Source: Astrothelium macrocarpum
Taxonomy: Eukaryota; Ascomycota; Dothideomycetes; Trypetheliales; Trypetheliaceae
Assembly (NCBI GenBank): GCA_021030915.1
Contig: JAGEMR010000015.1
Location: 248,001 to 312,000, forward strand
Reading direction: 5' to 3'
DNA: 64,000 nucleotides
Under the pieces are notes generated by a model. That model saw nothing but the letters and a program-made list of their open reading frames with translations. It was not told the DNA's origin and did not search any database. Each line of letters begins with the position of its first letter. The first letter of the stretch is position 1. This document shows, piece after piece, positions 10,874 through 21,929 of the stretch. Made by a program: the position numbers and the translations under genes.

Positions 10874-11541
10874 CTATTTCCATCTGAATATTCTTTTAAT
10901 CAAACCGTTCAACGGATGTTCAGAGCTGCTATGATCGGAATCACTGTCTTCCGAATCACTGTTTTCCGAATCACTATTTCCAGAGCCACTACTCTGAGAA
11001 CTACCATTTTCAGAATCGTTGCTTGATCCAGCGTCAGACGTGTTGTAACCAGGACGCACACACCAGGCCGTCGGAGGGTCCTCTAGGGTACCGTCCCTGT
11101 TACGACTTTCACATATGTACCCCTCAGGGCATGGTCCTCTAAATAGTTGGTTCTTCGTATAGCGACTATAGGGGTTTGTGCATACTAGCATCCATGAGAA
11201 TGAGTCATCACCCGCGCAGAACGAATAAAAAAATTTGGAATACGATTGAAACCATGGCTGCGGGCAGTCCTTAACAGGATAACTGCTTGGTGGTTCATTA
11301 CCAGGTTCACTGGTTGTTGGCCTGTTCGGTAAGTTTCCTCGATCGACTAATGTAGCTTTGCCTTCCAAAGCACTAGAATCGGTAAGAATGTTAGATTGTC
11401 CACCATGTTGAACCATTTTCTATTCTGAAGTAGTACGAAGACGACTTACTTTGAAGAGCTTCTTTTGCCAAAAGCTTGAGCTTCCAGACAGACAAGCATG
11501 AAAAAGGTACAAAATAAAAAGTTGATGGTTGAAGATCGCAT
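10874..11541 (-). CDS. Small secreted cysteine-rich protein with acidic Ser/Asp tail
   Basis: Two exons, complement of 10874-11372 and 11450-11541, give 196 aa. The intron (77 nt) has GTAAGT, a TCTAAC branch site and a TTCTAG acceptor. Without the splice the signal peptide would be missed. Exon 1 encodes a clear signal peptide (MRSSTINFLF followed by FMLVCLEAQA). A Lys-Arg pair comes right after it (AFGKR), which looks like a Kex2 site. The mature region has six cysteines within about 65 residues (DCPQPW, FCAGDD, VCTNPY, PCPEGYICE, WCVRP), enough for three disulfides. The tail, about residues 145-185, is a Ser/Asp/Glu/Gly repeat, and the last residues are basic. No family is recognised. Size, secretion and cysteines fit an effector-like or wall-associated protein, which is inference. 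Confidence 0.72.
10930..11015 (-). repeat. Short coding repeat (Asp/Ser/Glu tail)
   Basis: On the + strand, near-copies of CCGAATCACTGTTTT recur several times here. On the coding strand they give the repeated Ser-Asp-Ser-Glu-Asn units of the secreted protein. The copies are diverged. Confidence 0.5.
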
Positions 11542-12673
11542 TGTTCTGTAAAATTAAAAAACTAAACCGACAACCACTCAAAATTGTTTACAAGAAAAAA
11601 GTGGAAAGATGGAAAAAGGCTATTGTAGTAAATTATACCAAAAACGAGGAAAACGGGAAAAAGGAAAATCGATGGGGTATGGGAATGGGGAAATGACAAG
11701 CTAAGTGGAAGGAAAACGGGGGAAAAGGAGAAAAGGCACAACGGAAGCAGGTCACGTTAAGAAGTAAAGCTCATGACGTTCTAGTGAGTTACTGTATCGT
11801 ACGACAGCTTGCCAGAAACGGAAAAGCTAAAGGATTCTTGATTCTCGTCTGCCAAAATCAGTTCCAAGCAATGGCATTACTGCATACCTCAAATGTTCTA
11901 GACACTACATTTGGTGGAAGCAGACATGCCGCAAGCGCATCTTCAGAGGCCTGGTAAGCGGGCAACACTTTTTAACTGGCCTGGAACGTTTTCACATCAT
12001 ACTAGACCTTACTAAAGATACGAAGCCAATATCGTTCAGGTAGCGATTGTAGCAGTAAGCAAAGGTGGGCGCAGACACAATCTCACTCCAAGCTTCTGGC
12101 TATGGCGGCGTATGCGATCAACGCACTGGCGGCATTTGCAACAAGCCGTTGGACAGACAAACAATGTCAACAGATAATTGCAACAAAGAAACTAATCACC
12201 AGTGTAATTTCAGGGTACGTGTCCGATCCTTACGGAAGCTTTGTCTGCCGTCTGTGCGGACTCATGCAATCCACCTATTCAATTCTCAATTTTTTCTCCA
12301 AACCTTGATAACGAGAGACAAAGGGTGCAATCAAAGCAAAATCTAGCACGGAAAAACAAGCAGCTGAAAAGGAAGTGATTGCCTGTTCAAGGCTCTTCCA
12401 AGCCTCTGTCTCACAAGAGGCTCATCCAACAACGGAAGCATCTATTACCCTCCAGCGCCGCGAGGACCACGACACTTGCTAACCCCCGACCCTTGTAAGA
12501 TCCTGGAGTCCCTAAAGACGCACCCGGTACTCCAGTTGACAAGCGACGACGTCAGCAGTCACTTGGCAGAGTCACACTCACGCCATGGTTCGTCCGTAAA
12601 ATGGACCTTGCTGTTTCGAGGACCAACGTAGACGGCTTTTTGAGTTGTAAGTCCGATGTCAATTTACTTGCTC
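11542..12673. other. Intergenic, with CT-rich tract upstream of the secreted protein
   Basis: From about 11560 to 11760 the + strand is strongly purine-rich (repeated GGAAAA/GAAAAGG). On the sense strand of the secreted-protein gene this is a CT-rich tract just upstream of the start codon, a common feature of fungal promoters. The rest up to 12673 holds no supportable gene. Confidence 0.5.
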
Positions 12674-14550
12674 TCATTCAGGATGTTCCTTGACATTTAT
12701 ATCGCTGTTCTTCTGGTCGCCGATCTTCAAGACATGGTCCAAGACCCACGGTTTCGAGGCAGCGACCAAAGTCGCCGCAGTGGTAACGCAGAGCACAATG
12801 ACATAAGCCCACCAAGGTGTTTCCGAAGGTACCATTGAGATACTGAAAAGGCTCTTAAGGAAAAGCAATTAGTGTTGTGTAAGTTTTGTAGTTGTCTTGC
12901 GACTTACGCATGCGAGAGATGCGGGAAGGTAAAGCTATTGCACGTTTATTAGTAAAAAAACATTAGAGATACCCAGGCCTACGCTAAAGAATGTCGTGAC
13001 GAGAGAGAAGTGCTTTGGTCTGCACATCTACGCCTAGCAGGGAGGCCCCCAACAATAGTACGGGAAAAAAGTCTTGGGACGATTTTCCAATTGAGTTTTT
13101 GATTGCTCCAATTGTTTGAAATTGTATAGGGGGCCTCCCTCTTATGCGAATAGCTCTCTTGCTGTTTACAACATTCCTTCTCACAATCTCTGGTCGGGAA
13201 AGAATCTCGTTTTTATTTATAACCGTTATTCTGGTGAGCACCCCTACTGTCTCGTTCTGCCGCGTAGCGGTCGCACTTTCACGAAGCGAGGACGCATTTG
13301 TGATCTGATCGAGGTTAGAAAGGACGCATCGTCAGTTTGGGATGCACACCCACGCGGGTGACCAAAAAAGCCGCGCAACGAATCCAGGATGCCTCAGCGT
13401 CATCCTGTCCCCGAATCCGCTTTGGCTAGACGGACGTACGGGATAGTAGTTTACCGTATGAGCGGTTGCTCGGGCTCTGTATGTTTTGGAGTTACCCAGT
13501 CTCGTTTCTGTACACTGACACTTGATGTTCGGCTTCTTTGGTCATCCGCGCAGATCTCAGCAGTGGCACTCTCCTCGTCTCAACTTACACTATTTTTCAT
13601 GTTCTCGAATAATTCCAGCTTTTGCGTGAGTACGAGCTGTAAAGACTTAAGATTAGAGACATGCCCTCTAATCTCCGTAATGTGACCCGTCCAGCGATCT
13701 TGAAGTTCATGACTATTGCTCACGTAGAAGTAACTCATCCAACCTGAAGCAAAATTTTCCCAGGCGACAAGCGTTCTCGCTAGCGAGTCACGAAGATGCT
13801 GTAAGGTGAACACAACCTGCGTAAGCTGTCTCGTCTTTGTAAGCGAACGATCGTCTACGAATGAGAACTTCACGCCAGAATTATCACCACCTATGCTGGT
13901 TTCCTTATATATGTAAGCTTGGATTGTGATTTTCTGCATCTTCGACAGCACTTACATATTGATCCAATCTCTGTTGAAGAACGTGGATGAGATTGGTCCT
14001 TTCTTGAGTTGCTTGCATCATTCTACTTACCAGCACAAACAAAAAGTACTCCCGCGGGTTCCAAACCGGAAAGTTCAGCTCCTTCAAGCCGCCGGTCGGC
14101 GCATCCTTACCATGGATATGTATGTTTCCATGGCGAAAACTATCATGATATGTCCTACAATCGGGTTCGCCACCATAATACGTGTCAACACAACAATATG
14201 CTGTCCAAACCCATTCGTCTATGCCATGCAAAAGAAACGATAGCTGAGCTTCGTGGAAATAGTCTTGTTCTTCCCTACTTTCACTAATGCACGGCAAAGG
14301 AAGCTGGCGTGATTTCCTGAATGGCTGAGCTTGCGATAATCGCGGGTCTTCAGAGCTACATCCTCGCCGGAGACTGAAAAATGGGATGTGGAATTCCAGC
14401 ACGAATTGTTGTATATGCCCTAATGTCTATTGTTTGTCAATCGAGGATCTCCAGTTCCGGAAGAGGTGTCCGTGAAATGTCCATCGTGCACTTACAGTCC
14501 TTGCATCGAAGAAGGATCTCAATGCCACATGCCGATCCAGAAAATTGCGA
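12674..14550 (-). CDS. CorA-like fungal membrane family protein (5' end and one junction unresolved)
   Basis: Parts of a large uncharacterised fungal family with a CorA-like C-terminal membrane region can be read. Clear exons are the complement of 14496-~14550 (ends SFFDART), 13956-14426 (QFVLEFHIPFF, DEWVWTAYCCVDTYYG, FPVWNPREYFLFVL), 13589-13903 (FVDDRSLTKTRQLT, WTGHITEIRG, ELFENMKNS), 12983-13019, 12908-12934 (27 nt, LYLPASLAC) and 12674-12853 (SLFSISMVPSE, then a membrane helix YVIVLCVTTAATLVAA). Introns at 14427-14495, 13904-13955, 12935-12982 and 12854-12907 have canonical ends. The stretch 13020-13588 between NS and KHFSLV could not be joined cleanly. It may be a long intron with a small exon, an insertion or a frameshift. 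The start was not found. The end coordinate 14550 is approximate. Confidence 0.5.
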
Positions 14551-15103
14551 AGGACGATTGCGTTGGCTGGAGCAACGGTAGCAATAAGAGCCAGGATTGA
14601 GTTCGGACTCGGATTTGCTACATAACTTAAGGAGATTTGAGTTCTTGTCACGTGAGAAGGGGTGGGCATTACATTGTTCTCCTTTCAGCGCCATGACCTC
14701 TCGGTGGTTGAGGGAGCCGCTGCCATTAGTTAGCACATCTTGCGAAGCTGGCAAGGATCAGAAACCAATAGGATGTCAGGATACGACACCTAGTCAGAGT
14801 AAAAAATGATCGCCTTCAACAAAATGGGCGATTTCCACGATTCCAGAACAGCTCCGAGCCGGTTATACCGGAATGGACCACAAGATATCCAATCCACTGC
14901 ACACATGTTGAGGAAGGGACCCAATACAATCTTGAACCATCAAAATCATGAGAGGCTCTATTGGAAATGCTTTAGAAGCCATGTAACCATCTATTGTCAA
15001 GGGTCCCTGGGAAAAATGGTATAGTTCGAACAAAGTCTCTTGCGATCCACGACATTTCTTTCATAAAACTAGGTGATTCCATTTATTGAGCTCCGGTAAG
15101 TAT

Positions 15104-15731
15104 TTAAGGCTCTCCTTGCGGTTGAGCTCTCGCAATTATAAGGTAAAGTTGAGGAGGCGGCCTTAAGGGTGCGGAGATCTTAGACTAGCCATCGAATATG
15201 CTCTGGCAAAGTAATCGAGACTAATAAGAAGGCTCTTACCTTTTGACGAAGTCTAGAAATGAATTCCGGTATCTGTAGTGCTCCAACGAACACATTCTCA
15301 CCACATGGTGAATTCTGTAGGTATTCCTCAGAGTCCCAAAGCCGTGAAGTTGAAGATCCACCTGCCATATCACATCTATCATTTATAAGAATGAGCTCGG
15401 CATATACGTCAGTCCTCTGAACTGCAGGGTGCCACAGGAACCTGATATTCGCGGATGCCAAATACGCTCTCAAAGAGCAAAAGGCGAAGTCGATTGGAGG
15501 ATCCAAGTTCTTATTTGCACCATACCTGAGAAAGGCGTCAACGATTACGGACGCATCACGGAGCTCTTGTGGCCTCATGCGAGGTCTCCCACGATCATCT
15601 ATGATCAAGGTCCCGTGCTCTTGTAACTCGTCAATTATGGTCTTGTCTTGGATAAGGTAGAATTTCCTCTGGCGCCTCGAAAACTTGGTTTCCCATGAAG
15701 AGAGGTCAGAGAATCGTCGACTGTTTTCCAT
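15104..15731 (-). CDS. Hypothetical protein, faint ankyrin-like segment
   Basis: Two exons, complement of 15104-15178 and 15240-15731, give 188 aa. The intron (61 nt) has GTAAGA and an AAG acceptor and keeps the frame, ending in PPPQLYLIIARAQPQGEP. The segment IVDAFLRYGANKNLD resembles one ankyrin unit, but no repeat array is visible. The start used is MENSRRFSDL. The same frame begins slightly earlier, and another open stretch (from about 15882) may be an upstream exon. It lies upstream of the CorA-like gene on the same strand and could be an unrelated gene or a relic. No function is proposed. Confidence 0.35.
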
Positions 15732-16866
15732 GGTAAATACGACAAGCAAAGCCAACAAATGCAGTACGAATGAAGAAGATTCATGATTGAAGGTTTAGGC
15801 TGGAAGCACAAGTCAGCCTCGTCAAGGTCGCTTATGCTGAGCTGCAAGTTCAGGCCGCGCTGTGGCGTTTGGTTGGACATGGCATAAGTGGATAACAAGG
15901 ATAACGAGTGTACCAATCTAACCGTTTTATCTCTGTCTCTGGCAAGACAAAACCAACGTCTTTACTAGAGGCAAATCGGAATATACCTATGGCTTTAGAA
16001 TAAGGCTTTGGATCTGATCTTGGGTAACAAATGATCATCGATGTTAAACACTAAGTTGAGATTATTGTTACTATGATATTTTCCACTCTTGACCACCTCA
16101 TCTTGGCATGTAAAGTGAATTTGAGACAAGGCACCTATTACTTAGCATTCAATTCACCCAGATATCTTTATTCACCCTGTTTACAATTTCGGCTTCAAAG
16201 CCATCAGGTAATCCCTTCCTTCAATGTGAATGCGTCGCAAAATCGCGAGTAAGATCGATTCCCATCAACGCTAATTTCTCCATGCTAACAGAATTTAGTG
16301 AGCTTTATACAGTTGCTTCTTTTCCGGCCTCCGAAATTGGGCACGACTGTCTCTTGCTCATCAATTTACTGAGCAGTTGGCGCAGCGTATGTGACTACAT
16401 GCTATGCATGATGGCCAAACCGCTGCTATCATGGGGCCTTCGCCGCAAGAACACTACATCACTTGTGAGCGATCCTTAGACTTAAGAGTCGTTGAGAAAC
16501 CTACACAATACCACACCATCTCTCCCCCACAGGATAGAATCATGCCTAGTGTAGGTTTCATCGGAATCGGCAAAATATCGCAGGTTCGGTGAAGTTCATA
16601 ACAACTCATTTCGCTACGACTACCCCAGGCTTCTCCAGACTCGAGATTTCGCCCCTTGTGTCCGCCCTTACATTGTTTGCATGAGAAGATGACATTGTGC
16701 AAATAGTATAAGCGCGCTTTTTGAGATTGCCGCCTGAAGCTTCTGCCTGAAGGGTGCTCGGAGACTTCACACCAAAGCCGAACACCGCTCATTTGCCGCA
16801 AACTCGAGACAAATTCGAAGCATGCAGGCAAAGAATCAGTAAGACTAAAGAATCGCGTAAGATAAG

Positions 16867-16903
<37 letters not shown>

Positions 16904-19900
16904 AAAAAAGGTACGGTTGGTTCTTGACTTTGAGTTGGTGCTAATTAAGTCTAATGTGGTGATACAGAGATGAGTTTCTCACTGTTGGTGACTGCGGCCG
17001 ATTTTGCAGAGTTGTCCTGTGTATGGAAGTTTGCAGTGACAATTGACCAGATTCGAAACGTTAAAACAGCAGGTTAAAGGAGAAGGACTTACTAAGTAAA
17101 GCTGATTTTGAGAAGCCTCGGCCTAAGGGAACAAGGGAGATGACATTATCTGCTTTTGTGAGTCAATAAGGTATTCAGGGTTCGGCCTCATCCTCCGAGA
17201 ACTTTTCGTTCGCACAACGCATTGTCACGACCTTCTCCACGAGCCTTGACTTTGGATAGTGAACTTTGTCAAGCTATGGTTCTATAGACAAACTCCAGAA
17301 TGCTTTAACTTTCAATGTTTGCCAAAGGAGCACTCGAATTGCATTAGGTAGTGCCACAGTGCTAGACGCACAGCTAAAATTGGAGGCAAGGGATTTAGCT
17401 ATGCCAGTTGATTCACGTCATACACCAACTGGGAAGACCATCAAGCGTACTAAATGGCAGAACTATCGATCTGCGAATTGCCGTATATCTTTGATCGGTT
17501 TGAAGAGATATTGACTCCAGCGGACCTCCTCGTCAACGCGACCACTATAGCCTAATTGAATGTATACAGGCAGCCGAATCACGATCAAATCACATCTCGA
17601 TCATGCATGAAAGTTCACTCATTGTGCTCTTCGTCTTGTTAAATCCACAGACTTCTATCTACAAAGCACTAGACGCTGCGCTCTCATATTTCATTCCGTC
17701 TTGTTTCTACCTACTGATTAGTCGTCAGACGAATCCGATCGAATCAAGTTTCTATAGATCGCATTGGGATCCACATACGCAGCTCAAAATTCCAGCAGAT
17801 CTCCCAAAATCGAGCGCCTATGCGGACCAAATTCGGGCAGTGTCCCCCTTTCGTAAAGCCACGACACAGTTAAGGATCGGGACGCACCTTGATAATTTCG
17901 CAACTGTGGCGAAATTGGGAAGTGAAAGACAAAAGGGTCTGAGAAAAACCACCTGTCCATGTTCCTCCCAAGCATGAGGCTCAATGAGCAACGTAAGAAT
18001 CAATCTTCGTGCAAAGCTATAGAGATCGCGTCTCTTGCCCTGCATCGATCCGTCAGACCCTGAGAACCCTGCCAGTGCACAATGTCTACAGGTTCAGCTT
18101 GAAAGACCAACAACAAAAAACGCCACTTGGCAGAGCCGCCACCACGCCACGTTTTTGGGGCCAAGGCGTCCACGGGATTTGTTGCGGCATGGACCCTTAA
18201 TGTTTCAACCTCGGAGCACATCGTTTGTGTTGACACTTCGTACTCAACAAACGAACATGTGTCCTTGTATAGAATAGGACGATCGCTAGTGAGAAGAAGA
18301 TCTCACGGGTAGAACCGAGCACGCCTCGGAAATGTTTCCAGAGGAGATTTAGTGATCATCCGAGGCTTGAATCGATGCGCTGCCGAGATTCGGGCGGTTT
18401 GACGGGTGAAAATCCGGCAGTGCCCAATTTTCATGAAGTCGTAAAATATTGTAAATAGAGTAGTGGGCAGTGCAGATGCAGGGACTGTTAGGCCTCCGAT
18501 GAACGACGGCAGCCTTAGCACAAAATGTTTTAGGGCTACATGGTGGAATGCAAGCGCCTGACTTTTACCGATGACTGAACAAGGAAAAGCTAGAAACGGG
18601 CACAACGAATTGGCATTCTCACGGGAATACTGATGCAATACAACCTCTGAAAGCCACTGAAGCCACGCTGCTAGCAATGGCTTGGATGACTACAAGCTGA
18701 CCAGTGAGGAAGCTCCGAAACGTACATGGGAAAATGTCCCAATTACGATACTACGGTCCCCGCAAATCGCGCCTTACATGTGGTAATGGAGGCGGCTGCA
18801 GGGTCCAGGCAGGGCTTACAAGCCACCAAAAATTGCAGCGTCTTGTGGCGCCAGGGTACGGAAGCAGGGCAGAAATCCATCAATGCCAGGTCATCGCTAC
18901 CGTTGGCTATCGCAGCAGATAGGGCGTCCCGCATGTACCTGGGAAAGCTATAATATAGCCAGGCGAGCAGACGAGAGAGGCAGCTCAGTCAGCTCCGGGG
19001 ATATCGGAAGCATGCGTTAAAAAGGGTTTAACAGGCCGACATGGAGGGTGTGGAGGGTCGGCTACCTATAGTAGTGCGATTGTAGGCGAAAAGACTCGTT
19101 GCATAACCAAAGGTAGCGATTCGGACGGAGAGCGTGCCTAAAGGCAAAGGATAGTTAGTTAGGGCATTAAGTTATCGTGGGTAAATGCCGCGGCCCAAGG
19201 CTTGGGCTAAAGGAGCTTACCTAGCTCCATGCACACTCGTCATCGTGCTTCTGGCCCAAAAGAGCCCTCAGAACTCAACTCCGCTGGCTCCAATCCAACC
19301 ATCACAGAGGAGTGAGAGAAATCTCTCTCGTAAGTGCGAACCAGGCCAGACTCTATTTCCCACCTTTGCTCGCTTCCAGACATCCGTATCCAGGCCCTTT
19401 AGCCCGACACGATGACATCCTCTTCGCACTTACCAATCGCGCACCCTCCGTGACCAGAACAAAAGGCATAGAGGCAAAGGAAGAAAAAAAAAAAAATCCT
19501 CAAGGGCCCGTAAGCCATGACCTCATTCCCTCACGACCCATCGCCCCCGCACCATCTGGTCATTCAGGGTCCAGGACGCTAAAACCTGCTCCAACCTGAC
19601 ACGAGTTGATGCGATGCACGGGCCGCACGCAAGCCATTGACGCCATCCTACGCTTTGATCGACGACCAGAGTTGCCGTTTCCGGCCCGCCGGAGTGGAGC
19701 CTTGCTGGGGCGGCCTGTCAGCCTGCTGCTGGGCCTGCTTGATGTTAGGTGGAGGTCCCTCTTGCGTGCAGGGAAGCCAATGGAAACGGGGTTGCATTGC
19801 GGAAAGCCTGAAGTTGCGCCATCTGGCGATATGGGAGAAGTGTGAATGAGGCGTTGCTTTGCATAATTGGCAAGGCTTGTTCTTGGGGGCTTTTCGGGAA

Positions 19901-20748
19901 TATGGTACCTGGAGGAGGGTGGTAAGTGGCTTGTGTTGGTTTAGAGGGCGATTGGGTTGGAGTAGTCGAAACCTTGACGGGCCCTATAGGTGTGGTAACG
20001 TCAGGGTCCGCGGAAGGTTATGGGTCCGCGAAAGGCAACAACGACATCATCGCTGACTTCAGTCTGCATGCCCATGTGCCACGGATGTGACAGGCGAAGG
20101 ATAGAGTGGTCGAGATTCAACACAGTAGACAAGAGCATGTACGTAGAGTAATAGTTGAATTTTTTGATTGCCTCAATAAGCATGAGCTGCGTCTGTTCTG
20201 ACGAGACGTCTAATCCGTGAAACTAGTAGTACAATTGTTGACAGGGTATGCCAATAACAAACAAAAAAAGGCACGTCCCGTAACCTATTGCATATATGCC
20301 GCTCCCCTTAATCCTCAGTAATGATCGTGGCCTGTTACCCGCTGTGTGCGATCGCCCATCAACGAATGAAAACGTACAGGTGGTATAGTGTTACAAAATA
20401 TTGAGAGGCATGATGTAAGACTGCTCTCTTCGCAGGCAGACAATTGCGACCTCCTCCAATCGAACGCCGTGCCAGTGTAGGAATCCTCCAGACCCCAAAA
20501 ATGTTGCAAAACATTATAATAGTTATTATAAAGAACACCAGGGGTATATAACGACTGAAGAAAAGTAAGACAGGACTTTTTGTATCCTGGAGTCCCGATG
20601 TGTGCTCTAATACGCGAGTAAATGAGCGTATGCAGCATTATAATGGACTGCGTATCCAAGGATGTGCTGAAAAGCTGAGGTGGAAAAGGGAGGTGAAAAA
20701 GACTCGTAACCGCATGACAGAAGATAGAACGAAGAAGCGTCATCCAGC
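15732..20748. other. Gene-poor tract of about 5 kb
   Basis: Only short open frames without splice-supported continuation, motifs or family resemblance are seen. Some have hydrophobic stretches (for example 17603-17977 +), but none can be defended as a gene. A 34-nt T run sits at 16869-16902. No terminal repeats, transposase or reverse-transcriptase motifs were recognised. The right part (about 19-20.7 kb) includes the 3' flank of flbC. Confidence 0.5.
16869..16902. repeat. Poly-T homopolymer, 34 nt
   Basis: This is an uninterrupted run of 34 T in the gene-poor tract. It could be a microsatellite or the poly-A tail of an old minus-strand retrotransposed copy. No coding remnant of an element was identified next to it. 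Confidence 0.9.
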
Positions 20749-21929
20749 TTAGTCTTCGTCAGGCGATGGATGATCTCGTTCGCCTTTGTGTACTTTCCGG
20801 TGTCGTCGAAGATTGGAAACAACAGAGAAATGTCGACCACAGCCTTCAACTTCGCAGGCAAACGCTGTCAAATTGTTAGATCAATGATATTAAATCAATT
20901 TATAAGTGTTCACAACTTACGCTTCTCGCCAGTGTGGCTGTACATGTGAGTTTGGAGAGAACTTGGACGTGTAAATCGCTTGTCGCAAATCTTGCATTTG
21001 TGCTTCTTTTGCGAACAAGAAGACACCTTGGAACTAAATTGGCCCATCATCGACTGTGGCGCTGGCGGGCAATTCGGTCCAAGTAACGCATTAGGACGAG
21101 GAAGAGTACGGCTACCCATGTCACCAACAGACTCAGATGCAGAGCTGTAGTCGGTTACCGAGGAGTCGGCAACAGATCCTTGATAGTATGACGGGTTGTA
21201 ACTAGCTGAGGAAATGGACGAATGTGCAGAGTGAGCTGACGGAAATCCGTAAGAGTCGGTAGAGTTTCGATTTCCATTGCCATAGATATTTCGTGGTGTG
21301 ATATCTTGGCTCATTGCGACCATGCCTCGGCTGGCATCTAACGCGTCGCTGAAGCTGCTTCGTGCTTGAGATTGTGAAAGGCTTGTCGCATCGTCAGTAG
21401 ATATACGAAACACTCATACGGGGTAGACCTACGGGTGAGATCCTCGCCGAATAGCGTCCTGCGCATAATCATAACTTCGATTCTGAGAGTAGTCCATGGC
21501 GTATTGGGGAGCAGAGGTAGGTGCATATGTGCCAGCGGTGGAGGCTTCAGCGGCCGAGACCTCACTGGGATATGACCTGGGTGGGTTCAAGACTTCTTGC
21601 GGAATGTCCAGTAAGTTTGTCTGTCCGTACATGGCATCTGGTGGAAGACTAATACCTGATCCAATGGGCGCAGAAGTGACCGGAATGCTGGTAGCATATG
21701 GCATTGAGGACACTGCGCTCGACCTTGGGATGGTCTGCTGAGGGCTGCTTTCTAAAGCGCTTGACTGACCAGCAGCTAGCGAAGATGGGTAGAGCTGAGA
21801 AGAAGATGATGGCGCGGACGTGTGTGGAACCCAAGGATTGGTAAATTGGGGTCCCGGAGGATAGCGAAGTGGATCGTAACCCATCGTACCCATTGTCGGT
21901 TGCTGACGACTATCGACTGCCATGGCCAT
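20749..21929 (-). CDS. flbC: C2H2 transcription factor, FlbC-like conidiation regulator
   Basis: Three exons, complement of 20749-20864, 20921-21381 and 21433-21929, give 357 aa. That is close to the roughly 354 aa of Aspergillus FlbC. The N-terminal two thirds is Ser/Pro/Tyr/Gln-rich (GYDPLRYPPGPQFTNPW). Two adjacent C2H2 fingers sit at the C-terminus: HKCKICDKRFTRPSSLQTH, then after the intron FACEVEGCGRHFSVVSNLRR. The linker HTGEKPF is rebuilt exactly across the second intron (56 nt), which supports the splice. FlbC in Aspergillus activates brlA, abaA and vosA during asexual development. That role is inferred here from architecture. Very long non-coding flanks on both sides are typical of developmental regulators. 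Confidence 0.78.

Noticed and set aside
16869..16902. Poly-T run as proof of a retrotransposon
   Set aside because: No reverse transcriptase, terminal repeat or target duplication could be seen. It is kept only as a homopolymer.
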